Source: Helopsaltes ochotensis
Taxonomy: Eukaryota; Chordata; Aves; Passeriformes; Locustellidae
DNA length: 64,000 bases
Assembly: GCA_013400155.1 (NCBI GenBank)
Contig: VXBM01000236.1
Location: forward strand, 528,455-592,454
Direction: 5' to 3'
Shown here piece after piece: positions 33,159 to 43,670 of the stretch. The notes under the pieces are model-generated. The model was not told the DNA's origin, did not search any database, and saw nothing but the letters and a program-made list of their open reading frames with translations. Position 1 is the first letter of the stretch; each line of letters starts with the position of its first letter. A program made the translations under genes and the position numbers.

Positions 33159-33480
33159 TGGCAGTGGGAAATGAACGGGCAGCGGGGCATGTTCTGATGG
33201 AGTCACTGGGAAACCTCTGCCCTTTTTTTTGTGCCCGCAAAGCCCAGCGAGGGTGGCAGGCGCCAGGCGGGCGGTGGCCTCAGCCCGAACAGGGGGTGAT
33301 GCCCCCGTGCAGCCCCCCGAGCCTCTCCCTCCCCAAACAAGGACAAGGCTCCCCTCTGCACAGCCACCCTCTCCTCCCCTCAGCCACCCTTCCTGACTCA
33401 TCCTGCTCCTCTTCCCGACTCATCCTGCTTGTTGTTATTTATTTCCCCAGAAGGAACACAAAGCCTCCCGAACCTGGGCT
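33159..33480. other. unannotated single-copy DNA
   Basis: A splice-acceptor-like TATTTATTTCCCCAG ends at 33450. The repeated word GACTCATCCTGCT occurs at about 33394 and 33417. Confidence 0.4.
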
Positions 33481-33620
33481 GGCAAATTACAGAAACCCAG
33501 GAAATGAAAACTCCAGGGCAGCATTAATTGGAAGGCTTTTTAATTAAAATCAGCTTGTTTCACAATCAAAGATAAAAGGAGGGAAGAAAGCTGAAAGGAA
33601 AAATAATAATAATAAAGCAA
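33481..33620. promoter_or_regulatory. AT-rich candidate enhancer element
   Basis: GCAGCATTAATTGGAAGGC, then CTTTTTAATTAAAATCAGC and ACAATCAAAGATAAAAGG, giving TAAT, TCF/LEF-like (ATCAAAG) and GATA-like (AGATAA) words in 100 bp. It ends in an AAT microsatellite (33601-33616). Conservation is untested. Confidence 0.35.
33601..33616. repeat. AAT trinucleotide repeat
   Basis: Five AAT units. Confidence 0.9.
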
Positions 33621-33889
33621 TTCCCTGCCTGCCCCTCTGTGGCATTCACGAGGTGTGGGCTGAGCACCCTGTGTCACCCGCTCTGCTCTCAGGCCTCTTG
33701 ATTTCCTTTCCTCCCCCCCAAAAAAGGCCTTTTTGGCCTCTTGTTTCTCCCTGACTTCATCCTCATCTGATCCTCCTCTGCCTGCCTTTGGCACCGGCCT
33801 CCCCCTTGTCCCCTATCCCCATCCCCTCAAGCACCCGTCACCCTGAGCAGAGGGTTTCTCCCAGGGAAGAAATTTTCCTCTGAACTCTT
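33621..33889. other. unannotated DNA
   Basis: Pyrimidine-rich; nothing recognised. Confidence 0.4.
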
Positions 33890-34190
33890 TTATTTCTGGG
33901 AATGAAAAATTCTGGCAGAGATGTAGCATTGCCTAAAGATTTAACTGCTGTGCTGAAGCAGCACTTGATGAGGCTAAATGAGGTTTCTTGCTAACGAAGG
34001 GGAATCTTTGTTGCTGGGGAAAGGCTGATGGCCCCGAGGCTGCTGAGGAGGAACCAGGTGGAGGAGTGAGGATGAAACCAGGAAATTCTTCAATCAAAAT
34101 TTATGAATAAGCCAAAAAGCTGCTCTTTCTCAAGGCAATAATTTTGGTCAAATGTCCATCTATTTACATATATATATAATTTTTTTAAAT
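33890..34190. promoter_or_regulatory. AT-rich candidate conserved element
   Basis: Contains the short hairpin GTGCTGAAGCAGCAC (33950-33964), GGCTAAATGAGG, TTTATGAATAAGCC and a TA-dinucleotide run (34167-34180). Could be a conserved non-coding block. Confidence 0.25.
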
Positions 34191-34787
34191 GATGGTCAGA
34201 GCTGAGCACAAACCCCCAGGAAGAGGAAGCAGCTGGCAGGATAGATGGGGGATTGATGGTAATGGAGACAGATGGGAAGCTTTGAAGTTTGGAAAACTGG
34301 CGAGGGAAGGTGAGGGATTTCCAGGAGAAATCAGTGCCAGGCCAGGCCGGGGACACGGAGTGGCAGAGCACAGCTTGAGGCAGAGGTGAAAGAGCCACCA
34401 GCTCCCCATCCCTCAGGCTCCCTGGGCACATCCCTGCCTTCTCCAGCATGGAAAACCTTGGACAAGCAAGAGAGAGGGACGTCCTCCAGCGAGACTGTCC
34501 TGAGGGCCTTGGGGCTCTCAGACCTCGGAGCAGCAACGTGAGGGTTCATGGAATATTGGCATTCATGGGATACAGAGCTCGGGGAACCCAAGTGGCCCAG
34601 AGCTCTCCTCTGGATGCCACCAGAGCCGGCCCAGGTCTCCGTGGGGGCCCTGCAGAACCGACGTGGGCGGCAGGAGAGCGGCAGAGCCCCATCCCGGCGC
34701 TCCCGCTGCGGCGGGGATGGGAACGGGAGGTGGGGAAGCTGGGATTCCTCATTAACTTCTGGGAAGTGCGGCTCTTCTCCACATCGG
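34191..34787. other. unannotated single-copy DNA
   Basis: No repeat or exon recognised. Overlapping open frames of up to 177 codons have no domain. Confidence 0.45.
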
Positions 34788-34940
34788 AGAGCGTTATTTA
34801 TGTGCAGGGGATGGCGGCTGCTGATGAGAAACACATTGATTGAGGTTTCACAGCTACTGAGCACAGGAGATCCCTATCAGTCCCAAACCTTATCAATGTG
34901 TTCCTCATCATCAGCCGGCATCTCATTAACATAACGAGCT
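34788..34940. repeat. 153-nt imperfect hairpin (long inverted repeat)
   Basis: The left arm (34788-34847) is complementary to the right arm (34884-34940). Perfect segments include AACACATTGAT (34830-34840) with ATCAATGTGTT (34892-34902), GATGAG with CTCATC, AGGTTT with AAACCT, and CGTTAT with ATAACG near the outer ends. An inner ACTGA/TCAGT pair closes a loop of about 16 nt. The arms differ by substitutions and small indels, so this is an old palindrome rather than an assembly fold-back. It may be an ancient hairpin repeat (miniature DNA transposon or Eulor-type element), a structured RNA, or a palindromic enhancer. Confidence 0.75.
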
Positions 34941-35079
34941 GTCTGCTCCCATTTGGGAGAGCGGCTCCTCCGTGCCTGCTGCCTGCACATCATCCACACG
35001 CCAGCTCCTCACTGGAACAGCCTCTCGGCAGGTCTGAATCCCGGCAAGGAAGGAGTAGTGAGACATCACTTGTTCCATA
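34941..35079. other. unannotated DNA between hairpin and TAAT block
   Basis: Nothing recognised. Confidence 0.4.
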
Positions 35080-35180
35080 GTTGTTAGACCCCAGTAAATA
35101 TGTTTCTAATCAGCAATTAGGACTTAATTAATGTGCTGAAAATATCGTTTTCCATCTAAACGAAGGTTTTAAAGGCAGTC
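35080..35180. promoter_or_regulatory. TAAT-rich candidate enhancer element
   Basis: TTTCTAATCAGCAATTAGG and CTTAATTAATGTGC give four or more homeodomain-type cores in 40 bp, followed by AAAATATCGTTTTCC. Lies 140 bp from the long hairpin. Confidence 0.35.
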
Positions 35181-35513
35181 TGAAAGGAGAGGTGGGAAGA
35201 TGTCACAGGTGGTGTTTGGGTGACAGCTGAAATCCTGCTGGTGGGTTTGGGGGAATCCTCACCCTGTGCTCAGGAGGAATTATTGATCTCCTATCCATGA
35301 GCTCCAGGAGGATGGGGCTGCCTGGAAATTCAAACCCAGCCAACCAGCCCGCCCCTGCACCCCTACTGAGTTTAAGGAATGAAGCTGAGACAGTCCCGGG
35401 AGCTCAGCCCTGCGGGATCCCTGGGATGTCCTTGTGCATCCCAAACCCCACTGTGCTCCATGGTCAGTGCAGGGGACGGGTGTGATCCACGCGCCTGGGA
35501 AAGTGGATTTAAA
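35181..35513. other. unannotated single-copy DNA
   Basis: No feature recognised. Confidence 0.45.
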
Positions 35514-35757
35514 GATTCACGGAATCACTCATGTTGGAAAAGACCTTTAAGGTCACTAAGTCCAACCATGACCCCAGCCCCACGTGGTCATCACTGACCC
35601 GTGTCCTCCTGTGCCTCATCCACAGGGTTTTTGGACTGGTGATCCCACCACTGCCCTGGGCAGCCTGGTCCAAAGCCTTGCAATGCTTTATGTGGAGAAA
35701 AAGTTCCCAAATCCAATCTAAACCTTCCCTGGTGCAGCTTGAGGCCTTTTGAGCTGT
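35514..35757 (-). mobile_element. CR1 LINE 3'-end fragment
   Basis: GATTCACGGAATCACTCATG then TTGGAAAAGACCTTTAAGGT, AAGTCCAACCATGACCCCAG, GGGCAGCCTGGTCCAAAGCC, and CCAATCTAAACCTTCCCTGG with TGCAGCTTGAGGCC. A textbook complement of the CR1 3' end, and one of the best-preserved copies here. Confidence 0.95.
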
Positions 35758-36054
35758 TCCTCAGGAGCTCCACATTAAAATAACCCCCAGGAGGTTTTCC
35801 TGTCCTCCAGAGGAATGTCAGAATTCCCACTCCCATGGCTGCCTCCCCTCTGGCATCACGGTTTTGTTGGGCCTTGTTCCCATTTTTCCCTCCTGTGCCC
35901 AAGTCCCCTTTTCTCTCCCTTCCCTCTTTTCCTGCTGGCAGATGGATCTCAGCCAGAGCACCAGAGGCCAGCCTGGCACTGCTGCCTTCCCAGAGGTGTT
36001 GGGATTCCGGCAGGTGTCGGGATTCCAGCTCTAATCCCATCGCCGGGTGTTTGT
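35758..36054. other. unannotated DNA
   Basis: Pyrimidine-rich (35870-35940); no feature. Confidence 0.4.
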
Positions 36055-36185
36055 CCTCTCATTTCTCAAGTGGTTCAAGGCAATCTTGGCTCAGCAGCCA
36101 GATCATTAATCCAGAGCAAACAATGGGCTCTGTAGGTCCTTTCCAGCTAATCACCACTGATCCAGCTGACCTTTCCAGCTATCCC
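36055..36185. promoter_or_regulatory. candidate enhancer with NKX2-, SOX- and homeodomain-like sites
   Basis: TCAAGTGG (36066-36073) is a strong NKX2-type word, AACAATGG (36119-36126) a strong SOX word, and CATTAATCC and GCTAATC are homeodomain-type words, all in 90 bp. Inferred from motifs only. Confidence 0.3.
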
Positions 36186-37247
36186 AAATCCGGACATGGA
36201 GTTGCAGCAAAGCCACTCCGAGGGAAGGTGCCACAGGAGGTAAACATTCACAGCTGCCCTGGAACGAGGGTGTTGGGCTGCCAGCTGTGCCCTGGGGTTG
36301 TTCATCCCAGCACCCTCACCCCAGGGATGCTGAGCTGTGCCAGCTGGGAGCAGAGGTGCTGCCACCAGCCTGGGATTCCAGCCAGACTCCTCCTTTCCCT
36401 GTGGAGGTGATGTGTGCCCTCCGAGCCAATCCCAGAGGAGTTTTGGGATTGGAGAGTGTCAGATCAAGCTTGACAAGTTTTATTTCCCCAATACCAAATT
36501 TACCCAGAAACACACAAAGAGAGAAATAAACCCATTAGTGAGTGTGAGTTAAATTCCAGCAGTTCCTACCCTGCTGGAAGTGACAGAAATGTTCAAATAA
36601 TCCAAATGTTTTGAAACTCGATGCCACAGGGGTTGGGATTTTGTTCCCATGTTAAATCAGTGGGTTTATTTCAAATAAATGGCCCAGATTTTAGGGAAAA
36701 ACAAGAACAAAGTCATCTGAGCATAAACAAAATCCAGGATGTCATGTAGGAACTGGGCAGTGCAGGGGGAGTCAAGGTGCTGGGCCTGGTTTTCCTGGGA
36801 TAAACGGATAAAAGAGCCATGTGGATGAGCTGCACGGACTGGGATGAGCAGGGAGCAGAGGTTTGGGAAGGGTCCTTCGCCAGAGCCCCAGGTTCTGAGC
36901 TGTCCGGGACACTGCTGGGACCGGGGACAGTTGACAGCACCCACGAAAGCTGAGAGACAGGGCCCTGCCCCATGGTCCCTCCAACATCCCCACCAGGGCC
37001 GGATGAGGAGGTGGCAGAACGAGCTTAATTAATGGACCTAATTAAGTTCTGGATCTCAGTGCATCTGGGCTCTGCATGGCGTGGTCACGGTGGTCAAGGT
37101 GGTGGTGGCTGTGGTGGACAGGACCAACACGGACACGGCCATGGCTGTGGTCATGGCCCTCTCCGTGCTGCTCACAGGGATACAGGTGGTTCCTGCCTTG
37201 TCCTGCTGCTGCCCCGCTGGGGTCTGGTCCTTCTGAGTGGTGTCACA
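36186..37247. other. unannotated single-copy DNA
   Basis: AT-rich from 36470 to 36740, with TCAAGCTTGA at about 36463. A stretch at 37075-37150 is built from GGTGGTC/GGACACGG-like words. No gene is supported. Confidence 0.45.
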
Positions 37248-37302
37248 GCAGCCCAGCGTGACTCGAACCTGGGCTGCCAAAACTTTGGCCGCTGCTCAGC
37301 CA
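37248..37302 (-). ncRNA. weak tRNA-like (Pol III box) relic or paired hairpins
   Basis: The minus strand reads TGGCTGAGCAG (from 37302), close to a Pol III A box, and GGTTCGAGTC (from 37269), close to a B box. Their spacing is about 33 bp, short for a tRNA. The B-box word sits in the loop of a perfect 9-bp hairpin, GCAGCCCAG (37248-37256) with CTGGGCTGC (37269-37277). A second hairpin, GCCAAAACTTTGGC, lies at 37276-37289. It is not a functional tRNA as read. A decayed tRNA-derived SINE such as MIR, or chance, are the alternatives. Confidence 0.2.
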
Positions 37303-37997
37303 GGCTGGTGCTGGGAGGTTCTGCCCAGGCACCCACCAGCCCTCCCAGGGCCTCGGCTCTGCACCCATCTGCTCCCCATCCTGCCCCTCCACATGCTGGT
37401 ACCCGGAGCCCTTCCACACCCGGAGCCCACCCACGGGGCCCTGCCTGAGCGAAAGGCTTTTTTCATTATTATTTTTGGTTTACAGGGATTTTTTGGTGGC
37501 TTTTTCTTTTCCAACCTGCTCCCCACATGGCTCCCCCCACCATTCAGCTCCGAGCTGGTGACAGCAATCTGTTCCACAGCCTTGTCAGTGGGAAAGGCTG
37601 GAATGAGTGACTGGAGCAGGCGGGATGTGCCAGCGAGCGGAGCTGGTGCTTGGCTTCCCCGGAGCGCAGGGACAGCTGCTCCCTCCACCGAATGGCTGCA
37701 GAATGAGTTTTCCTTCTCTTTTTTCCAAACCTGGTCCCTGAAGGACTCATCCCTCATTTTGCCACTTCCCAGGCACAGCTCGGATGCTGCTTTAGCCATC
37801 AGGAGCTGAGGTTTATCCGATGGAGTTATTGTTGGCTCCGGCCGTGGAGCAGGCAATGTCAGGGTGGTGTCAGGTGAGCTGCCATGGGAAAGGGCTTTTC
37901 CCATCTCCGAGTCTTGGCTCCACTGGAGCACTCTTTGCTTTTCCTATCGCCAGCAGGGTTTGCTCGAATTCCTCCAAGGTGGGAATATTACGGAATA
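37303..37997. other. unannotated single-copy DNA
   Basis: AT-rich patch at 37460-37520, otherwise nothing. Minus-strand open frame of 211 codons (37296-37931) without domain. Confidence 0.45.
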
Positions 37998-38056
37998 TTA
38001 CAGAATCATTTAAGCTGAAAAAGGCCTCAAAGACCATCAAGTCCACCCTTTGAGGG
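37998..38056 (-). mobile_element. short CR1 3'-end fragment
   Basis: TTACAGAATCATTTAAGCTG, AAAAAGGCCTCAAAGACCAT and CAAGTCCACCCTTTGAG match the complement of a CR1 3' terminus. Confidence 0.88.
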
Positions 38057-38130
38057 GATCCAGGGATCTCCAGGCAGGACTGGATGGGACTGTGCAGCAT
38101 CATATCATATTCAATCCTGGAATCTATGTA

Positions 38131-38208
38131 AAGAGCTCTGAAATCATCGAGTCCAACCATGGACCCAGCACCACAGCCCAATTCCCCAAGGTCACTTCCT
38201 CAAGGGCC
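38131..38208 (-). mobile_element. second short CR1 fragment
   Basis: AAGAGCTCTGAAATCATCGA, GTCCAACCATGGACCCAGCA, CCACAGCCCAATTCC and CACTTCCTCAAGGGCCACC repeat the CR1 3' words 75 bp after the previous fragment and in the same orientation. It is therefore a separate insertion or a local duplication. Confidence 0.85.
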
Positions 38209-38329
38209 ACCAAGATCAGGGGTGCAGGACTGAGTTTTGCTGGTTTTGGCGGCATGGCCTGAGCCCCATCCACCTCCTTTGAAGGTCTGTGCTCCTAAAG
38301 GTACAAGAAACCTCCCCCGGAAGGAGAAA
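38209..38329. other. unannotated DNA
   Basis: Nothing recognised. Confidence 0.4.
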
Positions 38330-38500
38330 TTCCTGAAACGATGAAAGCATCAGGAGAAATTTTAATTGACTGGATCAGACGGCTCCTTTGGAGCGGGAGC
38401 ACTCGGGGTGTGACCCAGCTATCGACACCCAATCCACGGTAAACAAACAGCAATTACTCAACTCCACAAAAGCAGCCTGGCAGAGCTAAATAAAGCCCGG
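38330..38500. promoter_or_regulatory. candidate enhancer with forkhead and homeodomain words
   Basis: GTAAACAAACA (38439-38449) is a strong forkhead-type site, next to GCAATTACTC. AATTTTAATTGAC lies near 38358, and the hairpin GCTCCTTTGGAGC at 38382-38394. Inferred from composition and motifs. Confidence 0.3.
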
Positions 38501-39599
38501 GAAACTCCAGCAGAGCGGCTCTGAAACTGCGTGGGAAGGAGCTGAGTGTGGCTGGCTCTGTGCATCCCTCTGGGATGTGTGGCCGTGGCTCGGGATGGGG
38601 GTGGCTGGGTGCAAGGAGAGCAAGAGGGAGGTGGCATCTGGGGACAGGCTGGGCTGGGAAACCCACCTGGCTGTGCCGAAGTGTTCTGTGTTCTCCCAAG
38701 CACAGATTCCACCAGGACCACAAACTGGTGCCTGGAGGAAGCCTGAACCTGGCGAGAGGAATGGTCCAGCTGTGTGGATGTCACTGGGATGCTTCCCACT
38801 CCCTGCTCTGCATCCCGAGCCGCCTCTTCCCCCAAAAGCTCCTCTTCCCCGGCATAGCCCTGTTTCCATCACGGTGCAGCCAAGGCCCATGCTGGGAGTA
38901 AATAAATAAACAAGCAGGGCCAGCTCCGTGCGTCGATACGGAGCTTTCTTCCAGCAGAATTAACAGAAGGGATTTTTATCCGAAGTTAATAACTGCTGAG
39001 AACTGCCTGGTGTGTCCTCTGCAAGAGGCTGCTGTGAGCCCAGCTTGAGCAAAACCATCCACTGCAGATGTGTCTTTCCCTTTCCAGACCCATCCTCTTG
39101 GGTCTTGTTTCCTTCCCCTTCTCTGGGAAAGGAGAGACTTAAGGCTGCCTCTTTCCCCATCCCCCATCCCTGGCTGAGCAGCAGGGATGTGTCCCAGGGT
39201 GAGTGTGCTCGGTCTGCTGCAGTTACTGAGCAGCTCTCCCATGGTTTGGCAAAGCTGTTGGCATTTGGGGTTGGATTTTGTTTGTCCTTTCCTCTCTTTT
39301 TTTGGTGGTTCACTGGCCTCACACACCTGGGCCAGAGGTGTCTCCTCAGGAACGGCCGATGATGTTTGCCAGGGTGCAGCATCAGGAATGAGGTGTGCCT
39401 AGGCACACCCCCTCCCGGTGAGCCCTTCCAACCTCTGGCAGCTGCCAGATCCAGGGATTTCCCGAGCCAGGGGGTTTATCACGATCGCTGTTTGCAGGAG
39501 CCCTTCTCCTGCTGTTGTTCTGGGGCCTTGTCCTCGGCATCTGGGCCCTGCGATAAAAGACTTCCTCTGATCTGATTGAAATCTGCTGCTGCGTCACTT
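38501..39599. other. unannotated single-copy DNA
   Basis: GC-moderate sequence with short overlapping frames. No repeat or gene recognised. Confidence 0.5.
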
Positions 39600-39720
39600 T
39601 ATGGGATGTCCTGGAGGGGGGCTGTGTTCCGAGACAATGGGAATATTTTCTTCTAATTCACCTCGTCTCGATTGTCCACGGTTTTATTGAACTCTCTCAG
39701 ATTTCCTCCTCTCTTTCCTC
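39600..39720. promoter_or_regulatory. AT-rich candidate conserved element
   Basis: GGGAATATTTTCTTCTAATTC, then GATTGTCCACGGTTTTATTG. AT-rich island without repeats. Confidence 0.2.
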
Positions 39721-40763
39721 CGCAGCCATGGCGCTCCTCCTGGAATAAACTGCTCTGTTCTCCTGGTCATTCTTCTCTCCTTTCATTACTTCCAGCAGTT
39801 TTATAAGCCTCCTTCACAAATCCCTGGCACTTGAGTGTCTCCCACCCCCTCACCTGGGCTCCCCTCACGCCCGGGGTTGGACATTCCCTGCAATCCTCAT
39901 CCAAGTCCTGCCTCCTCTCCCAGCAGGGACCTTGCTGCCCTCCTCTGTTTCCTGCTGCTCAAGCCTGGAAGGTTCCCTGCTCATCCCACTAAATTGCTTC
40001 TTACACCACAGGTGACTGAAAATCCGTGAGACAGTGAAACTCTTTGGAAAGAAACCCGGAGGTATTTTTTTTCTCCGTGAAAACAGTAACAAATGGAAGA
40101 GGAAGAAACTCCTCTCCTGTGGCGGGGGATGCCCTCCCTGAGCTTGTCATTCCCCCTGGCCACTCCCTGCCCCGAGAGCCTTGGAACATCCCAAGTGTTG
40201 ATGGTGATGCTCAGGACATCAATCCAGCGCCCATCCCAACGCCACCGCGATTTTCCCGTCGCCGTGGCAACTCCCAGGCTCAAAGATGCCCATTTTGCCA
40301 AGACAAGGGAGTGGAACAGAGAGCAGGGAAGCGGCAGAGAACGTGTGGAGCGGGCAAAGAGAAGGATGCCGCGCCAGAGGAAGGAAAACAGGGACAACAA
40401 AAGAAATGTGGGGACAAGGAGGGGACAGGGAGGATTTATCCCACTTTCACATAACCCAGGCATCGCCAGGACTGAGCTCTGCACTCCAAGAGCTGAAACA
40501 AAGGGTGGGAGGAAGAGGAACTCATGTCTTGATAAACACGAGGTTGAAGAGGTGACAGGGCGAGGGATTTAGGCTCCAAGAACTTTCTCAACCCATAAAT
40601 TTTCAAGAGCGGCGCTGCAGCCAGGAAACCTGAGCTGGCTTTGGGAGATAAATTATCCCAGGAGCAGACGGGGTCAGTCCTTGGCCTCCTCCCCGGTCTC
40701 ACCTTGGCTCTGTCACGGCCACAGCCCGAGTTTGTGCCTGCGGGACCTCGGGTGGGCTCCAGC
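39721..40763. other. unannotated single-copy DNA
   Basis: Nothing recognised. Minus-strand frame 39981-40484 (167 codons) has a hydrophobic middle but overlaps plus-strand frames and has no family signature. Confidence 0.45.
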
Positions 40764-40800
40764 AGAATCACGGAATGGTCTGGGTTCCTGGGGGACCTTG
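40764..40800 (-). mobile_element. short CR1 relic
   Basis: AGAATCACGGAATGGTCTGG followed by GTTCCTGGGGGACCTTG is compatible with a CR1 3' terminus complement, only about 37 bp. Confidence 0.55.
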
Positions 40801-41094
40801 GAACTCCCCTGGTTCCAGCTCCAGTGGTTTGACCCCTGGTGCCTGAAGGGAGGGATCTGCTTTGATCCATTGGCTGCAGTGATGGGGCTGGCAGGTGCTG
40901 GGCAGGGTGACCGCATGGGCTGGGCACCGCCACAGCATGGAGCAGCTCAGCCCGACGCCTCCCTCCACGCTTCAGGCAGTTGTCTCCCTGTGTTTCACAT
41001 CCCTGTTTGCATTCCCTTTCCGTGGCTGCTCAGCCGTGAGTTCCCTGCCAGGAGCAGGCCCGGAAACAGCTCCTAGAAAATGGAATCTGGCCCG
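40801..41094. other. unannotated DNA
   Basis: No feature recognised. Confidence 0.4.
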
Positions 41095-41185
41095 AGAGCT
41101 GGCTATTGAAATGATTTGATGAATAATTTAGGATAACAATTAAAGTCAAAAACTTCACGAATAGCTCATGAGCAATTCCTGGACC
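41095..41185. promoter_or_regulatory. AT-rich candidate conserved element
   Basis: A sharply bounded AT-rich block with GATTTGATGAATAATTTAGG and ATAACAATTAAAGTC. It ends with the 10-bp palindrome GCTCATGAGC (41164-41173). Confidence 0.35.
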
Positions 41186-43174
41186 GGAAGAGAGGACAAA
41201 GTTGGGCTGATAAGGGCTCTGCTGCCCATCGCTCACAGACGCCTGGCCCTGGGCCCAGCGGGGGAGGAGGGAGGGCTGCGGCTGCTCCCACCCAAGCCCC
41301 CAGCCCCCACAGGGACCCCCAGCACCCTCCCAGCCCCCAGACCACCAGGGCTGCAGGACCACCCTGCTCAGAGGGCACGGAGATGTGGGCACAGGGGAGC
41401 TGTGGGAAGAGGGAGAGCGACTGGGCTCGCTGGGACACGTGGCCTTGGTGTCCTCCCTGACCTGTGCCTGCGTCTGCCGAGCACATCTCCAGCCTGGCAA
41501 GAGAGCCCAGGGACACACGGAGGGACACTGTGGGTGAAGTCACCTGATCCAGTGCTGGAGGATCCTGGATGGGTCCTCCTTACCTAAGGACAAATCCCAC
41601 CAAGCCCAGAAACCCCCAAAGCTGGGCACGGGGTGCAGCTGGAAGCAGAGTTGTGCATCCTTCCTGGAGCAGAGCAACTTCTCACACCGTCCTGGGATGC
41701 TCCAGGTGGGCATTCCCCCCTCTCTGACTCTCCCACTGCCTCCCGACCCTGGCAGAGAACCCAGGGATGGAATAGAGTTGATTTGAGCTGCCAGGACCTG
41801 TTCCCTCGCTGCTGGAGTGACTCCTTCTCCGTCTCCACAAGCCCGTGTTCCTCCAGATCAAACAAACGCTTTGCTCAAAATGAAACAAAATGTTTCAATT
41901 CCCTCTTGGGTCATTTCCAGCCGAGGAGCGGAGGAGCAGCGAGGAAGGAGCCTGATTAAAAGGTTCGGAGTTTTGCTTGTAGCTTTTTCCAGAGGGGTTG
42001 AGTCTGTCGGCCAGGAGGGAGACAGGAATTGGGGTCCTGGAGGTGTGGGAAGGGCCAGGCTCTGCTCAGCCCGGCCCCAGCCTGAGTCCCTCTGGGCATC
42101 TCCGGTCTCTGCGGGGTGTCCAGGGAATGCTGGTGAAGATGCTGCTGTGACATTGGAGGGTGCCTGTCCAGAGCCAGTTTTGCTGTAATATCCTCAGCTG
42201 AGGTTCCAGAGCAGATCCCTGCCGCCTCTCCCTCATTAAGCAGGGAGAGGGAGAGGAAGGGCAATTAACGGGAGCACAGGAGGGAGAGCAGGGCGTGAGT
42301 GCCACCCCCAGCCCCAGGGAATGTCCCATCTCAAGGCCATTCCTGCTCCTCCAGCAGATCCCAGCATCCCTGCTCAGATCCCAGTATCCTTGCCTGGCCT
42401 TCAGCCCAGGGGTGGGACCTGGCACCACAGAAGGAGCCGATGATGCCATGCCTCAGTTTCCCAGCAGTGAACGGGGGGTGGGGACAGGTGACCTCAGCAA
42501 CAGAGTTGGTGCTTGGCAGAAAGCTGGATATGGGAATGTTCTCTGGGAGTATCCTGTTAGCTGGAGCTCTAACAGGACAATTCCAGAGCTACTTAGGTTG
42601 GAAATGGAAGCCTTGGGTTCAGCAGTCCCAATGTTCTCCGCTGGTGTCTCACCCTTTTCAAGGCAAGAAACAGAAACCATTGCTGAGCGTTTTATTTCCC
42701 AAACTATTTCAAGGGGGTTTCTGGTGTCCTGATGTGGAATTAAAAATGAAACTGAAACCAAGAAAAACGGGAAATGTAGGAATTTCCCAGCAAAGAAAAC
42801 CTGGTTTAGGCCCAGCGTCCCTTTCTGGCATTCAGGGAGCACCGTTCCTCCGCGCAGGGAGGGTGCCGAGCCTGGCAAGGAGGAGGATGCCCAGCTGAAA
42901 ACGCCCTGGGAGAGAGCAGAATGTTTTCCCTGGTCATTCCTTCCATTTATGGCACCTCACTTCGCACTGTGGAAAAATTCTGGGACTCAGATGTCGACAG
43001 CAAAGGACCACCCACTTGTGGTGCCTCTTTTGGGGCTGAGATGTGGTTTGGGAGGCTCCCCCATTCCCACCCCCTCCCTGGCCTGGTGGGATCTGTGGGG
43101 CATCGCCCACCATGCCCAGAACCTGCTCAGAGAGGGGCAGAAGCTCCGGAGCCGCCGGCACGTTCGGCACAGCC
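41186..43174. other. unannotated single-copy DNA
   Basis: Nearly 2 kb without a recognised gene. GCCTCAGTTTCCC (42449-42461) resembles a MIR word but has no support around it. Confidence 0.45.
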
Positions 43175-43260
43175 CAGGTTTTATGGAGATTTATGGTAAA
43201 ATATTCCTGCGTCCTCGCTCCACGTTTGTTTTTATTGATTTGCAAATGCAAAGCTTTGTT
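43175..43260. promoter_or_regulatory. candidate enhancer with CDX/HOX and POU words
   Basis: Two TTTATGG words 10 bp apart (43180, 43190), GTTTTTATTGATTTG, and the perfect palindrome ATTTGCAAAT (43238-43247) overlapping ATGCAAAG. This resembles a POU/HOX binding array. Inferred only. Confidence 0.35.
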
Positions 43261-43384
43261 CTGCACGCGGGGCCTGCGCCTGCCACGGCAGGGAACAGTT
43301 TAATGCCTTCTTCCTCTTGGCCCCCGCCCCCAACACAAACCCTCCACACCCTTCCCCCAGGCAGCTCAGCCTGGTTCCAGAGGA
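43261..43384. other. unannotated DNA
   Basis: No feature. Confidence 0.4.
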
Positions 43385-43670
43385 ATGGGAAACAGCCTCA
43401 GTCCCCATTCCCTGCATCCCCATCTCCTGCATTTCCACCCTGATTCCCTGCCTTCCCTGAATCTCCATCCCTGACAACCCAGTCCCCTGCATCCCCATCC
43501 TCTGAACTGGCAGCTCCATACCCTGCAGGCTATCCCCATCCCCTGCAGCCCCATCCCCATTCCCTGATTTCCCATCCCCTGCAGCCCCATCCCCGGCCTT
43601 CCCATTCTTTGCCTCCTTGTCTCCAACCCCTGCATCCCCAGCCCCATTCCCTGCATCCAACCCCAGTGCT
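43385..43670. repeat. degenerate CCCTGCATCCCCAT minisatellite
   Basis: About 285 bp of pyrimidine-rich sequence built from variants of CCCTGCATCCCCATC and CCCTGCAGCCCCATC, with unit length near 15 bp but irregular. It causes the glycine/methionine/tryptophan-rich (GMQGMG-like) open frames on the minus strand, which are not genes. Confidence 0.85.

Noticed and set aside
37075..37150. Histidine/glycine-rich frame (HGHGHG-like)
   Set aside because: Arises from a short low-complexity GGACACGG/GGTGGTC stretch.
42449..42461. GCCTCAGTTTCCC as a MIR SINE
   Set aside because: Only 13 bp match and no flanking MIR words.
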